Shown: positions 1 to 9,592 of the stretch, piece after piece
Numbering within the stretch: the stretch's first letter is position 1
How the letters are laid out: every line of letters begins with the position of its first letter
NCBI RefSeq assembly: GCF_002368095.1
Contig: NZ_AP018227.1
Coordinates: 8,662,001-8,726,000 of the forward strand
DNA from: Calothrix parasitica NIES-267
GTDB lineage: Bacteria > Cyanobacteriota > Cyanobacteriia > Cyanobacteriales > Nostocaceae
Reading direction: 5' to 3'
DNA: 64,000 nucleotides
Translations under genes and position numbers: made by a program
The notes under the pieces: generated by a model
Told to the model about the DNA's origin: nothing
The model's input: the letters and a program-made list of their open reading frames with translations, nothing else
Database searches by the model: none

Positions 1-42
1 TCTCCTTAATAAGGAGAGGGGTGTCCGGAGGACGGGGTGAGG
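1..42. repeat. Dispersed GGAGAGGGG hairpin repeat, edge copy
   Basis: The copy starts at the window edge. It has a CTCCTTAATAAGGAG hairpin followed by GGGGTGTCC and GACGGGGTGAGG. Related copies lie at 17925, 36930, 58953 and 59065. The full form has CCTCACCCC and GGGGTGAGG ends around the central hairpin, which suggests a small mobilised, non-coding element. Confidence 0.7.
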
Positions 43-106
43 TTTGTATGTATGCTTCATTCAAACAAAATTCTATTGAAGATCCATTCACATGACGCAT
101 ACGCAA

Positions 107-725
107 GTTTCAATCCCGCTTCCGGGATTCATAAATTAGAAACCCCTATGTTCGAGAAGCGGAAATGGATGAATTTAAGTTTCAATCCCGTTTCCGGGAT
201 TCATAAATTAGAAACAGTAGGAGAATTTGAAATCCCAATAGAAGTAGAAGAGTTTCAATCCCGTTTCCGGGATTCATAAATTAGAAACCAAATCTGGGAA
301 ATAACAGAATTCGACAAAAACGACAAGTTTCAATCCCGTTTCCGGGATTCATAAATTAGAAACTCGCAAGACTTTCTCTTTGAAACAGAAAATAATGAGT
401 TTCAATCCCGTTTCCGGGATTCATAAATTAGAAACATAAAACTTACTACACTAAACGGATGACTCGTATTAGTTTCAATCCCGTTTCCGGGATTCATAAA
501 TTAGAAACTTGAAAAAAAAGAAATAGCTACATGGAAAACTGAAAGTTTCAATCCCGTTTCCGGGATTCATAAATTAGAAACACCCGTCTTGGTAATAAGC
601 TCCCCGTCGCTCAATATGTTTCAATCCCGTTTCCGGGATTCATAAATTAGAAACACTTAGCTTCGATAATTTCCATCATTTTAGTTAAAATTCAATCCCG
701 TTTCCGGGATTCATAAATTAGAAAC
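107..725 (-). CRISPR. CRISPR array, 9 repeats and 8 spacers, no adjacent cas genes
   Basis: Nine 37-bp repeats start at 107, 179, 252, 327, 399, 472, 545, 618 and 689. The eight spacers are 34 to 38 bp and unrelated to one another. Read on the minus strand, each repeat holds a perfect 7-bp stem (AATCCCG / CGGGATT) around a GAAA tetraloop and ends in ATTGAAAC, the usual 5' handle of cyanobacterial type I and III crRNAs. This favours minus-strand transcription, and the strand call rests on that inference. The repeat at 107 has one base change in the loop. The repeat at 689 has lost its first two bases (AA instead of GT). No cas gene is present on the 63 kb to the right; the left side lies outside the window. 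Confidence 0.96.
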
Positions 726-957
726 ACTCCGCCATCTAAAACCCTTTAACAGAGCTATTTCCACAATCGATTTTGACCGGGGAATTAAAAAACTCCATTT
801 CAGCGATTCGAGGAAACATAAAACCCAGCATAGAAAACTCTGAAACTATTTAATTGTCAAGGTTCTGGATATTTGACGGGACATGGGGGTTTTTGACCTC
901 GCTTTCCCCCGTCAAAAATATCTTATCAAAATACGACAAAATTATTCGTTTATTATT

Positions 958-1102
958 AGGACTTACGCAAAAGCAACGTAATTCCGTCATTACGAGCGAT
1001 AGCGACGTATTCACCGAAGGTGTGGATCATCGCAAAAACCTTGCGATTGCTTCCCTATACGTAGTGACCGTCGCAATGACAAATCTTCGTTGCGTAAGTC
1101 CT
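958..1102. mobile_element. MITE-like element, AGGACTTACGCA ends
   Basis: The inverted ends AGGACTTACGCA and TGCGTAAGTCCT enclose a GTCATTACGAGCG ... CGCAATGAC core. No convincing reading frame lies inside; a 105-codon frame across it is coincidental. The same ends occur at 18766, 25407 and 59386. A clear target-site duplication is not visible here. Confidence 0.75.
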
Positions 1103-1111
1103 GATTATTAT

Positions 1112-1339
1112 CCCTCTTCTGTCACTCTCCGGTTTTTACTAATATTAGAAAACTGTACTGGTTTCTTATAAGCTATAAATAGTAAGGGTTTTAAAAATTG
1201 AAATTAAAGAATTAACTAAATTTAATCCCTAATCTATATGTCTAGATTTTATATTAGTAAATAAAGCCGCAATAATTTTGTACATAAGGCTTTTGAGATT
1301 ATAAAAAAGCAAAAGTTTTCGGAGAGTGACAGAAGAGGG
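1112..1339. mobile_element. 228-bp element with 20-bp perfect terminal inverted repeats
   Basis: CCCTCTTCTGTCACTCTCCG at 1112-1131 is the exact reverse complement of 1320-1339. The interior is AT-rich and has no coding potential. This has the form of a MITE or IS remnant. A target duplication is not evident, and no second copy was noticed in the window. Confidence 0.6.
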
Positions 1340-1364
1340 GTATATACCTTATAAAAATTATAAT

Positions 1365-1430
1365 GTTGGGTTGCGACACAATTCAAAAATTCTCGCTACC
1401 AATCAAATTTATTGTCGCGTCCAACCCAAC
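1365..1430. repeat. Inverted-repeat element with GTTGGGTTGCGACA ends
   Basis: GTTGGGTTGCGACA near 1365 pairs with TGTCGCGTCCAACCCAAC near 1413-1430. A shorter relative lies at 36774-36800 (GTTGGGTT ... AACCCAAC). Hairpin repeats of this kind are common between genes in Nostocales. It ends 19 bp short of the stop codon of the SDR gene and could fold in that gene's 3' end. Confidence 0.5.
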
Positions 1431-1448
1431 CTACCAATCCCCAAATGT

Positions 1449-2246
1449 CTAAATACTCGCAACCGAACCACCATCAACGCGATAATTCGCACCAACTACA
1501 AAACTCGCTTGCTGAGAACATAAAAATGTAATTACTGCTGCAACTTCTTGCGCTTTTCCACGACGTTGAAGTTCGAGGTGAGGACGGTCATTTTTCAAAA
1601 ATTGGGAAATCGCTTCTTCAAAACTAATTCCTTTTTCTTCTGCTTGCTGTTTCATCATCGCGTCTGTCATGGGAGTTGCGATAAATGCGGGGGAGACTGA
1701 ATTTATCAGGACACCATCTTTTGCGTAAGCTTTTGATAATCCTTTAGCTAAATTTAGTACTCCAGCTTTTGCAGCACAGTATGGTAGTTCGTCTATATAA
1801 GGTTGTAAAGCATCTTCAGAACTTATCAAAACCACTCTTCCCCAACCGGATTCCCGCATTGATGGAATGAAAGCACGACAAACCCGGACTGCTGACATTA
1901 AATCAACTTCGATGGTATTGTGCCATTGTTCGTCTGTTATTTCGAGAAAATCCCCGGTTGCTCCGGTAATTCCGGCTGCATTAACTAAAATATCAACTTG
2001 TCCAAAACGCTGTAATATCTGACTTTTAGCATTTTCTACTTGAGCAAGTTCTCTTAAATCGGCTTGAACGTACATCACTTCACCGATTTTTCCGACTTCT
2101 TCAGCAGCTTGCTTTAATTTTTCATCAGTTTTATCAATTAAAGCAACTTTCACACCTTCAGTAAGCAGTAATTTCGCAGTTGCAATTCCAATTCCAGAAT
2201 CACCACCAGTGACGACAGCAATTTTATCTTTAATATTAAAATCCAT
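1449..2246 (-). CDS. SDR family NAD(P)-dependent oxidoreductase
   Basis: This is a 265-residue classical short-chain dehydrogenase/reductase, the usual length for the family. The cofactor motif TGGDSGIG is at residues 13-20, NAAG at 89-92, the catalytic Ser near 142 and YxxxK at Tyr156/Lys160. The C-terminal region (AxFIATPMT, then the GANYRVDGG ending) is typical of complete SDRs. It is soluble and probably acts on a hydroxyl or keto substrate with NAD(P)H, but the substrate cannot be told from sequence. It is on the same strand as the downstream-lying MFS gene but 156 bp apart, so a shared operon is uncertain. A heptamer-type repeat (GTTAACAGT) lies just upstream of the start. Confidence 0.9.
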   Translation of the reverse strand: MDFNIKDKIAVVTGGDSGIGIATAKLLLTEGVKVALIDKTDEKLKQAAEEVGKIGEVMYVQADLRELAQVENAKSQILQRFGQVDILVNAAGITGATGDFLEITDEQWHNTIEVDLMSAVRVCRAFIPSMRESGWGRVVLISSEDALQPYIDELPYCAAKAGVLNLAKGLSKAYAKDGVLINSVSPAFIATPMTDAMMKQQAEEKGISFEEAISQFLKNDRPHLELQRRGKAQEVAAVITFLCSQQASFVVGANYRVDGGSVASI

Positions 2247-2402
2247 AATTACAGCGAGCAGTTAACAGTTAACAGTAATCAGTGTATTTATGGGTTTTGA
2301 TATTTTTATCGCTCTGGGGTTTTATTTTTTCGCAGTTAGCAAACAGGGATTTACATCACTTTGGGTGGTTGAATTTTTACTGTTATTAGGATTTTGATGG
2401 AA

Positions 2403-3602
2403 CTATATTTTTGGTTTTCGCTGAATAAAGTTACTGGAAACAACACATCCAAAAAATAGACCAAATGCGATCGCACTCATCAAGGCCGCAAATTGTGGTG
2501 AAATTGTTTGGGGTTTATTAAATATCGAACCAAAAATACTCATTGCTAAACCAACACCACCAAAGTACATCCCTATACCCAATCCCCCTCTATCGGGGGG
2601 AACCATTTCTAAAGCAAAGGGAATTGTACCGTTTAAAATGAAACTGCTGCTAATTGCTAAAGTAGCTAGAAGTATAATATTTGCGCCAACTAAAGGTAGC
2701 AGTAGCATTAATAAAACAACTACACCGGTACCACCAAGCATAGCTTTACGATTACCAACTTTCTTCGCAATCAAACCAGCAGCTAAAGCCGCGATAGCTG
2801 CTAAAAGACCAAATGCAACCATTTGTGGCTGAATATTATCGCTATTTAACTGAAGTTTGAGAAATTTACTGACTCCATCAAGCAACAACCGATAACCCCA
2901 AGCAAAACTACCACCTAAAACAAAAATTATCCCTAGTGCTGGAAAAGATATCGGTGGGGGTGATTCTGCTTGATGTTTATCAACTGGTTCATTAGATACA
3001 ACTTGCGGAGGATGAATAAATCTCAATACTAATGCTGACCCCAACAGCACAAAGGAACCAAAACCAAAAGTTACAACCGGACCGAAACTAAGTAGTAAAT
3101 CATTAGCAGCGATTCTAAAAGAACCGATTACTCCACCAATTAAAGTTAGTACGCTGACAGCCATTGGTAAACTTTTTGGCATTGCATAGCGTCCCAACAG
3201 AGACAGCACCGGACTGCGAAATACAGTCATTGCCAAAGCCCAAGCTACTACTAATGGTGGCAAAATAAATTTGAATACTGTTGTCGGTGGAACAAAGGTA
3301 ACAACGCAGGGAATCGCAATAAACAAACCTGAAGAAAGCAGAACCCCAACCATAATAAAAGGAAAGCGACTTGCAGCCCAACGCTGTTTTGTATCGGAAA
3401 GCGAACCCATCAAAGGTTCCATGAATACAGCTAAAGCATTTTCTAAAATTAATAGACTTATAGCCAAAGATTTAGAAAAACCGAATTGGACTAATAGCTT
3501 AGGTAAGTAAAAATTGTAAATTACCCAGCTAAGAGTAATTGCACCTTGTACCATTCCCAAACCACACACCTGAAGCCATAAAACTTGTTTACCATTAGCC
3601 AT
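2403..3602 (-). CDS. MFS transporter, SLC45/GPH-like
   Basis: This 399-residue integral membrane protein has about twelve hydrophobic segments, the major facilitator layout. The loop after helix 2 (MEPLMGSLSDTKQRWAASR, then FPFIMVG) matches the conserved GxxSDxxxxRxGRRRPF-like signature of the SLC45/glycoside-pentoside-hexuronide branch. A sugar or small-molecule role is therefore possible but not shown. A second such loop (AGLIAKKVGNRKAMLGG) sits at the start of the C-terminal half. The gene is divergent from the molybdopterin oxidoreductase at 3752, with 149 bp between the starts that must hold both promoters. Confidence 0.85.
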   Translation of the reverse strand: MANGKQVLWLQVCGLGMVQGAITLSWVIYNFYLPKLLVQFGFSKSLAISLLILENALAVFMEPLMGSLSDTKQRWAASRFPFIMVGVLLSSGLFIAIPCVVTFVPPTTVFKFILPPLVVAWALAMTVFRSPVLSLLGRYAMPKSLPMAVSVLTLIGGVIGSFRIAANDLLLSFGPVVTFGFGSFVLLGSALVLRFIHPPQVVSNEPVDKHQAESPPPISFPALGIIFVLGGSFAWGYRLLLDGVSKFLKLQLNSDNIQPQMVAFGLLAAIAALAAGLIAKKVGNRKAMLGGTGVVVLLMLLLPLVGANIILLATLAISSSFILNGTIPFALEMVPPDRGGLGIGMYFGGVGLAMSIFGSIFNKPQTISPQFAALMSAIAFGLFFGCVVSSNFIQRKPKI

Positions 3603-3751
3603 TTTTATATGTATAATTTCAATCTACAAAGTCTGTTTTAACACTATGTTAAATTTTCCACGCTCTTTTTTAATATTTCTCTTTAATTTCTTCAAAGATA
3701 TAAAATAAGGATACATTCAAGCCATCCCCAAAGTGCATCAAAGTTTTCTCA

Positions 3752-4474
3752 ATGAATTTTTCCCAAAAGCCAAATCTACATATTACGCGCCGTAAACTAT
3801 TACAGTTATCTGGTTTCTCAAGCATTAGTTTACTTTTAGGTGGCTGTGGTACTCCCTTATTGGAAGATTTAGTAGGTACTCTTTCCGAGCCATTAAACCA
3901 AAATTTTCAATCTTTAATATTAAAACCTCAAACACCAGTACCGGAATTTTCTTTTAATGAAATAGAACCAGAAGCATTGATAGTAAATACATATAGAAGC
4001 ACACCGGTTATTAATCAAGAAAAGTTTCGTTTAATTATTGATGGTGAAGTAGAAAACCCGATTAGTTTGAGTATGGAAGATATTAAAAATTTACCTTTAA
4101 CTTCCATGATTATTCGTCATGTTTGTGTAGAAGGATGGGCTGCAATTGTGCAATGGGGTGGTATCCGTTTGCAGGAACTTGTAGCTTTAGCTCAACCAAA
4201 ATCAAATGTTAAATATGCTTATTTCAAATCAGCAGATGGTTACTATTCAAGTTGGGATATCGCTTCAACTTTGCATCCACAAACTTTATTAGCTTATCAG
4301 AAAAACGGCGAACCTTTACCAATTGATAACGGTGCTCCTTTACGTTTAGCTTCTCCGATTAAATTAGGTTACAAACAAAGTAAATGGGTCACGAGAGTTA
4401 CTTTAACTAGTCATTTATCCAGATTTCAAGGTTACTGGGAAGACCAAGGTTATGAATGGTTTGCGGGATTGTGA
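3752..4474 (+). CDS. Molybdopterin-dependent oxidoreductase, sulfite oxidase/MsrP-like, Tat lipoprotein
   Basis: The 240-residue protein has a twin-arginine signal (TRRKLLQLSG, residues 12-21), a hydrophobic stretch and a lipobox-like LLGGC with Cys32, so it is probably exported folded and lipid-anchored. The oxidoreductase Mo-binding domain follows. HVCVEGW places the predicted molybdenum-ligating Cys at 125, followed by WGGIRLQELV and a C-terminal GYKQSKWV segment, all typical of the YedY/MsrP catalytic fold. The electron donor and substrate are unknown; relatives reduce methionine sulfoxide or oxidise sulfite. No MsrQ-type haem partner is adjacent. The stop codon runs into a heptamer repeat (GTTAACAGTTAGCAGTGAG). 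Confidence 0.85.
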   Translation: MNFSQKPNLHITRRKLLQLSGFSSISLLLGGCGTPLLEDLVGTLSEPLNQNFQSLILKPQTPVPEFSFNEIEPEALIVNTYRSTPVINQEKFRLIIDGEVENPISLSMEDIKNLPLTSMIIRHVCVEGWAAIVQWGGIRLQELVALAQPKSNVKYAYFKSADGYYSSWDIASTLHPQTLLAYQKNGEPLPIDNGAPLRLASPIKLGYKQSKWVTRVTLTSHLSRFQGYWEDQGYEWFAGL

Positions 4475-4660
4475 TAGTTAACAGTTAGCAGTGAGCAGTG
4501 AGCATAAACATTTTCTAATTAGAATTAATTAACTAATTGATAATTGTTAGAGAAACTATAACCTTGGGAATAATAAGCTCAGTATGCGTTACTTGACCTA
4601 TTATCTATTCTCTGTCCCTTGTCTTAACCAATAATTTTATAAATTAAACAAGATTCCTAT

Positions 4661-5485
4661 ATGTCAAAAGCTTCTGAACTTGAAATAGCTATAGCCAATG
4701 CAGCAAAAGCTGGAGATGCACTACCAAAAATTTTACCTAATTGGATGTTAAATTTAGGCATTTTACCTGGAAATTTAATAACTAGTTCTGAAAGAATTGG
4801 TAATAAGAGTACGACAACTAAAACAGATGTGTTAATCAAACTCCGAGAATCACCACCACTCAAAATATCAGCAAAGCTATCAAATGCTGATTATTTCGGT
4901 AATTGGTACGGACATAAAAGATTTATAAAAGAGTTTGGTTATGAAGCTTTTTATAAAATGACGAATAAAGTTACAGAATGGGCAAATAATTGGGTGCAAA
5001 ATCCAAATGCAAGTTTATTTGTAGGTGTTAGCATCAGTTTTGGTTATAGAACAGGTAACACCTCTATTGAGTTTTTGCAAGTTTTTAATAATATTGACGA
5101 ACTAAAAAAAGTTATTGCAGGTGTAGGAAATGGAGATGAGGTTGCTAATTGTTTATACGTTTCTGACCAATATCCACAAAATATTGAGCAAATTATAGAA
5201 AATCTATCACCATTTGATAATCAATCTATTTCAGCACAGAGCAAAAAAATTAAAATAGTTTGTAGACCTGTTAATCCGATGACGGAAAGAAGTAATCGAG
5301 GTAAAAATGTTTATACTAGATTTCAGCCTTATCAAGCTTTAAAAAATAAAACTTCTGTTAATACATTGGAAGCCCTAATTAAACTAGGAAAATTTATCAT
5401 AGTCGAGCCTGAAAAACTTAATCATAATAAAATTTTGAATGATTTAGAGTCAAATTATAATATCTTAATTCCACGAAAGTCATAG
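4661..5485 (+). CDS. Candidate type II restriction endonuclease
   Basis: The 274-residue protein has no signal or membrane segment. It converges on a cytosine-C5 methyltransferase only 20 bp away, the normal arrangement of a type II restriction-modification system. Around residues 50-75 it has KTDVLIKL followed by LKISAKLSNADYFGNWYG. An acidic residue plus SxK on neighbouring strands fits a PD-(D/E)xK nuclease core, and the SAKLSNADYF stretch recalls the SIKHNHFAVK segment of R.HaeIII. The nuclease assignment therefore rests on neighbour and motif, not on close homology. The AT-rich codon use is similar to the methyltransferase and unlike the flanking housekeeping genes, which suggests joint acquisition. 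Confidence 0.55.
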   Translation: MSKASELEIAIANAAKAGDALPKILPNWMLNLGILPGNLITSSERIGNKSTTTKTDVLIKLRESPPLKISAKLSNADYFGNWYGHKRFIKEFGYEAFYKMTNKVTEWANNWVQNPNASLFVGVSISFGYRTGNTSIEFLQVFNNIDELKKVIAGVGNGDEVANCLYVSDQYPQNIEQIIENLSPFDNQSISAQSKKIKIVCRPVNPMTERSNRGKNVYTRFQPYQALKNKTSVNTLEALIKLGKFIIVEPEKLNHNKILNDLESNYNILIPRKS

Positions 5486-5505
5486 AGGGTAATATTTTTT
5501 TTCAG

Positions 5506-6603
5506 TTAATAATTTAGTGCTAAGGTTAACTGAGTGAAAGATTGTTGGTGATTGTTTTCACTGTATTTTAATGGCGTAATATTAAATAAATCATCATATA
5601 TTGCTTGCGCTAAAACATAGCTAAAATTGACGGGAACGGCATTTCCAATCATTTTATAACCTGCCATTAAATTTTTATAGTAAAAAATAAAATCGTCTGA
5701 AAAGGTTTGAATCCTAGCACATTCTCTGATAGATAATCTTCTGTAAGTATACGGAGAATTAGGGTCAAAAACCCACTTGTCTTTATCTACATGAATCATT
5801 TTATTAGCTTGTGGATGTATTGGAGCATGACGACCTCCAGCTTGAATGGTAAAAGATGGTTCTTCCCAAGAACGTACTCGATTGCGTGACATGTACATGC
5901 TGGAAAACCCACCAGTCATATATTCATGGTTTAGAACAGGACAAGAATTTCCATTTGTTTTATTTGTATCTAATGCTGGAATTGCAGACTTTTGCAAATC
6001 CCAAATTGAAGATTTTAAAGTAAAATTACGAGAGGACTTTTTGACTAAATTAAAATTGAACTTTTTTTTCAAATCAACATGATAACCAACTAAAATTACG
6101 CGCTTTCTATCTTGAGGAACGTTATAGTCCACAGTATTAAGTAGCTGATATGAAATAATATAACCAGCTTCTTCAAAAGCACTAATAATATTATTTAATG
6201 CAGCAGAATGCTTTTTATGAAGTATCCCCGACACATTTTCAGCAAGAAAAAATAACGGTTGTTTATCTTTAAGTATTCGTACATAATCTAAAAATAATTG
6301 ACCGCGTTCATCATTGATTCCACGCTGACTACCTGCTTCACTCCAGCTTTGGCAGGGTGGTCCACCTATAATCCCAACACAATCGGGAATTTCTTCTGAA
6401 GGAATTTCTCGAATATCTCTCTTGTCAAGAAAAGTATCTACATGGTTTTTTTCATATGTTTCCCAAATTTCTTTATCGTATTCTGAAGCCCATACAACAT
6501 TGAAACCAGCTTTATGGAAGCCTAAGTCTAAACCTCCACATCCTGAAAATAATGCTACTACTGCTTTTTCTTGAGACATAATCTGAGGATTTTTAACATT
6601 CAT
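5506..6603 (-). CDS. DNA (cytosine-5)-methyltransferase, M.HaeIII-like
   Basis: This 365-residue C5 methyltransferase has every key motif. Motif I is FSGCGGLDLGF (19-29). Motif IV is GGPPCQSW with catalytic Cys84. Motif VI is ENV (122-124), motif VIII QDRKRV (164-169), motif IX RRLSIRECARIQTF (288-301) and motif X GYKMIGNAVP (315-324). The stretch after motif IV (SEAGSQRGINDERG) and the target-recognition region (ALDTNKTNGN, NHEY, MSRNRVRSW, FTIQAGGRHA, HPQA) closely follow M.HaeIII as I recall it, so a GGCC-type target is plausible. It should protect host DNA from the convergent endonuclease candidate. The first ATG has an AGGA site; a second in-frame ATG at codon 9 is possible. Confidence 0.92.
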   Translation of the reverse strand: MNVKNPQIMSQEKAVVALFSGCGGLDLGFHKAGFNVVWASEYDKEIWETYEKNHVDTFLDKRDIREIPSEEIPDCVGIIGGPPCQSWSEAGSQRGINDERGQLFLDYVRILKDKQPLFFLAENVSGILHKKHSAALNNIISAFEEAGYIISYQLLNTVDYNVPQDRKRVILVGYHVDLKKKFNFNLVKKSSRNFTLKSSIWDLQKSAIPALDTNKTNGNSCPVLNHEYMTGGFSSMYMSRNRVRSWEEPSFTIQAGGRHAPIHPQANKMIHVDKDKWVFDPNSPYTYRRLSIRECARIQTFSDDFIFYYKNLMAGYKMIGNAVPVNFSYVLAQAIYDDLFNITPLKYSENNHQQSFTQLTLALNY

Positions 6604-6728
6604 TTATCCTAATATAAAAATCCCCCAATATCGCTACCGGGGGTTAAAAGAGCTATTACCATTTCATACAACGTTTGCTTAAGTATATTCTCTGTATCTC
6701 CTATTGCTCTATTTCTACTTCTTGTTTT

Positions 6729-6757
6729 CCAGAACGGGCTAATAACCCGTTTCCTGG
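6729..6757 (-). terminator. Possible terminator hairpin downstream of clpC
   Basis: AACGGG (6733-6738) pairs with CCCGTT (6746-6751), extended by CCAG/CTGG with a small bulge. It lies about 75 bp past the clpC stop and before the methyltransferase start. The following bases are not U-rich, so this is weak. The rest of 6604-6831 shows no gene. Confidence 0.35.
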
Positions 6758-6831
6758 AAATATCGAAGTTTCTATTTTTACAATGGAGTCGTATCAGTAT
6801 GTTAACACCAATTATTACCTTGGTATAACTT

Positions 6832-9285
6832 TTAGCTGACATTGGCAAACTCTAGTTCGGATTTCTCCGATTTCATGACTTTGACTTTTCCGTCGTCGTC
6901 AACGTCTATGACTGCTGTATCACCTTGTCCGATTTGACCTGAGAGCATTGCTTCTGCTAATGAATCTTCCAGGAGATTCATAATTGCTCTACGTAGCGGT
7001 CTAGCACCGTAGCTGGGGTCGTATCCTTCTTGCACTACTAACTCTTTGAAGCTTTCGCTGATTTGCAAGGTGATTTCTTTCTCAACTAAACGGGTACTAA
7101 TTTCTTTGAGCAAGATTTCGGCAATTTCCTTGATTTCGTCTTTCTGAAGCTGGGTGAAGACAATAATTTCGTCAAGACGGTTGAGGAACTCGGGACGGAA
7201 ATAATTTTTGAGTTCTTCGTTAACCAAGGTTTTGATACGGTTGTAGTTAGCTTCTGCTTCTTCTTCTACGTTGAAGCCTAAACCACCACCACCTTTTTCA
7301 ATTACTCTGGAGCCAATATTGGAAGTCAAGATAATCAAGGTATTCTTGAAGTCTACTTTCCGACCTTTTGCATCGGTAAGATGACCGTCATCCAACATTT
7401 GCAGCAACATATTAAATATGTCTGGGTGCGCTTTTTCGATTTCGTCGAATAGCAATACCGTGTAAGGCTTACGGCGCACGGCTTCGGTTAATTGTCCGCC
7501 TTCATCGTAACCGACGAATCCCGGAGGTGAACCGATTAATTTGCTAACGGTATGACGCTCCATGTATTCGGACATGTCCAAGCGAATCATGTTTTCTTCG
7601 GAACCGAAGAAGTAAGAAGCCAAAGATTTAGCTAATTCCGTTTTACCAACTCCAGTAGGACCGGAGAAAATAAAGCTAGCAATTGGACGGTCGGGATTTT
7701 TCAAGCCGACACGAGCGCGACGAATCGCTTTTGCAACTGCTGTAACTGCTTGCTCCTGTCCGATAAGTCTTTGGTGAAGGGTATCTTCTAAATGCAGCAA
7801 TACCTCAGATTCGGATTCGGTCAGCTTGTTAACAGGTACCCCAGTCCAAGAAGCTACGATTTGAGCAATATCTTCTTCATCAACTACAGCTCTAATCATC
7901 GTTTCGCCAGATTTTGCATCTTTAAGCTGTACTTCTAACTCCATTTCTTTGTCGCGGAGTTCGGAAGCTTTGTCAAAATCCTGTAACTTAACTGCTTGGT
8001 TTTTCTCTTTTGCAAGAGCAGTAATTTGACGCTTTAAATCGCGGTCATTAGAAGCCATCGAATGATTTAAACGCACGCGAGAACCAGCTTCATCAATCAA
8101 ATCGATGGCTTTATCTGGCAAAAAGCGGTCTTGGATATATCTATCAGAAAGTTGAGCTGCTGCTACTAATGCTTCGTCAGATATTGTTAAATTATGATGC
8201 TGCTCGTAAGCACCGCGCAAACCTTGTAAAATCTCAATCGTTTCATCAACTGAAGGTTCACCAATCTTAATTGGCTGGAAACGACGTTCCAAAGCTGCAT
8301 CGCGTTCGATGTGCTTGCGGTATTCGTCAAGAGTGGTAGCTCCAATACACTGAAGTTCGCCCCTTGCTAATGCTGGCTTCAGAATATTCGCGGCATCCAT
8401 ACCGCCTTCCATGCCACCTGCACCAACTAAAGTATGGATTTCATCTATCACCAGGACGATATTTCCTGCCGAGCGAATTTCTTCCATGATTTTCTTGAGA
8501 CGTTCTTCAAAATCACCACGGAAACGAGTACCAGCAACTACCAAGCCCATATCAAGGCTGATAACCTGCTTGTCCTGCAAGACATCGGGTACATCATTAT
8601 TAAAAATTCTTTGAGCCAAACCTTCTGCGATGGCAGTTTTACCAACACCAGGTTCGCCAATTAAAACGGGGTTATTTTTGGTGCGTCTTCCCAGGACTTG
8701 AACTGTACGCTCAATTTCCTTCTCGCGACCAACTACAGGGTCTAACTTACCCTCAGCCGCTAGCTTAGTAAGATTTCTACCAAATTCTTCTAAAGTTGCC
8801 ATTTGGTTACGTCGGGTGCTACCACCGCCAACACCAGCACCAACAGATGCGACTTCACCCAAACGGCGGATAACAGCAGTACGAAGCTGCTTTAAATCAA
8901 CATCTAAATTTTGCAGTACCTTAGCAGCAACACCTTCACCGGCTTCTGTCAAACCGAGAAGCAAATGCTCTGTACCAATATAATTATGCCCAAGAGAGCG
9001 AGCTTCTTTAAAAGACTGCTCAAATAGAGTTTTAACTTTAGGAGTAAAAGGAATTTCTGGTGGAACGAAACCAGAACCTCTACCAATAATTTTTTCGACT
9101 TCGCGGCGTGCATCTCTAAGAGTTACACCCATATCCGTCAGCACCTTAGCAGCGACACCCGTGTCTTCTCCCAGCAATCCCAAGAGAATTTGTTCCGTCC
9201 CTACGAAATTGTGTCCCAGGCGACGTGCTTCCTCCTGGGCGAGCATAACTACTTTAATTGCTTCGGAAGTAAAGTGCTCAAACAT
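6832..9285 (-). CDS. clpC: ATP-dependent Clp protease ATP-binding subunit ClpC
   Basis: This 817-residue Hsp100/ClpC unfoldase feeds substrates to the ClpP/ClpR protease and acts in protein quality control and turnover. Two Clp N-terminal repeats span about 1-145. The first AAA+ domain has Walker A GEPGVGKT (210-217) and Walker B VLVIDEIH (277-284). A short UVR/M region ([15 protein letters not shown]) lies around 436-450. The second AAA+ domain has GPTGVGKT (542-549) and VLLFDEIE (610-617). Length and order match cyanobacterial and plastid ClpC, where it is essential. It is apparently monocistronic, and its start is followed upstream by a repeat-rich gap. Confidence 0.98.
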   Translation of the reverse strand: MFEHFTSEAIKVVMLAQEEARRLGHNFVGTEQILLGLLGEDTGVAAKVLTDMGVTLRDARREVEKIIGRGSGFVPPEIPFTPKVKTLFEQSFKEARSLGHNYIGTEHLLLGLTEAGEGVAAKVLQNLDVDLKQLRTAVIRRLGEVASVGAGVGGGSTRRNQMATLEEFGRNLTKLAAEGKLDPVVGREKEIERTVQVLGRRTKNNPVLIGEPGVGKTAIAEGLAQRIFNNDVPDVLQDKQVISLDMGLVVAGTRFRGDFEERLKKIMEEIRSAGNIVLVIDEIHTLVGAGGMEGGMDAANILKPALARGELQCIGATTLDEYRKHIERDAALERRFQPIKIGEPSVDETIEILQGLRGAYEQHHNLTISDEALVAAAQLSDRYIQDRFLPDKAIDLIDEAGSRVRLNHSMASNDRDLKRQITALAKEKNQAVKLQDFDKASELRDKEMELEVQLKDAKSGETMIRAVVDEEDIAQIVASWTGVPVNKLTESESEVLLHLEDTLHQRLIGQEQAVTAVAKAIRRARVGLKNPDRPIASFIFSGPTGVGKTELAKSLASYFFGSEENMIRLDMSEYMERHTVSKLIGSPPGFVGYDEGGQLTEAVRRKPYTVLLFDEIEKAHPDIFNMLLQMLDDGHLTDAKGRKVDFKNTLIILTSNIGSRVIEKGGGGLGFNVEEEAEANYNRIKTLVNEELKNYFRPEFLNRLDEIIVFTQLQKDEIKEIAEILLKEISTRLVEKEITLQISESFKELVVQEGYDPSYGARPLRRAIMNLLEDSLAEAMLSGQIGQGDTAVIDVDDDGKVKVMKSEKSELEFANVS

Positions 9286-9449
9286 AATGGGTTCTTGCTC
9301 CCTCGCTGAACGGTTAGCAGTGAAATCAAATTCACCTGTTTCTGAACATTTGTCTACTTTTCTTAAGGATAATGTATCTTTATTTCATATGCATCGGCAG
9401 TAGGGAGAGCCGTAAGGTATTGGGTGTAGTAGCCGTCCGATTTTAGGAG

Positions 9450-9532
9450 TGGGGGAGTGGGAGAGGGGGAGAAAGGGAGATGGGGAGAGAGGGAGATGGG
9501 GAGAGGGGGAGATGGGGTAGAGGGGGTAGAGA
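9450..9532. repeat. Purine-rich GGGAGA/GGGGAGAT tandem repeat
   Basis: The gap at 9286-9592 between clpC and the next gene holds a degenerate tandem run of GGGAGA and GGGGAGAT units on the plus strand. A CAATTACCAATTACC heptamer run follows at about 9558-9590. No gene is visible in the gap. Confidence 0.7.
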
Positions 9533-9592
9533 AATTTAAATATAACTATCCCCTATGCCCAATTACCAATTACCAATCCCCAATTACCAATT

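Noticed and set aside
37-279. 80-codon open frame
   Set aside because: It lies across CRISPR repeats and spacers; the repeated peptide FNPxSGIHKLET is simply translated repeat.
854-1171. 105-codon open frame
   Set aside because: It spans the MITE at 958-1102 and part of the next element; no coding character.
6609-6848. 79-codon minus-strand frame overlapping the clpC end
   Set aside because: Overlaps a certain gene, has no homology signal and contains the hairpin region.
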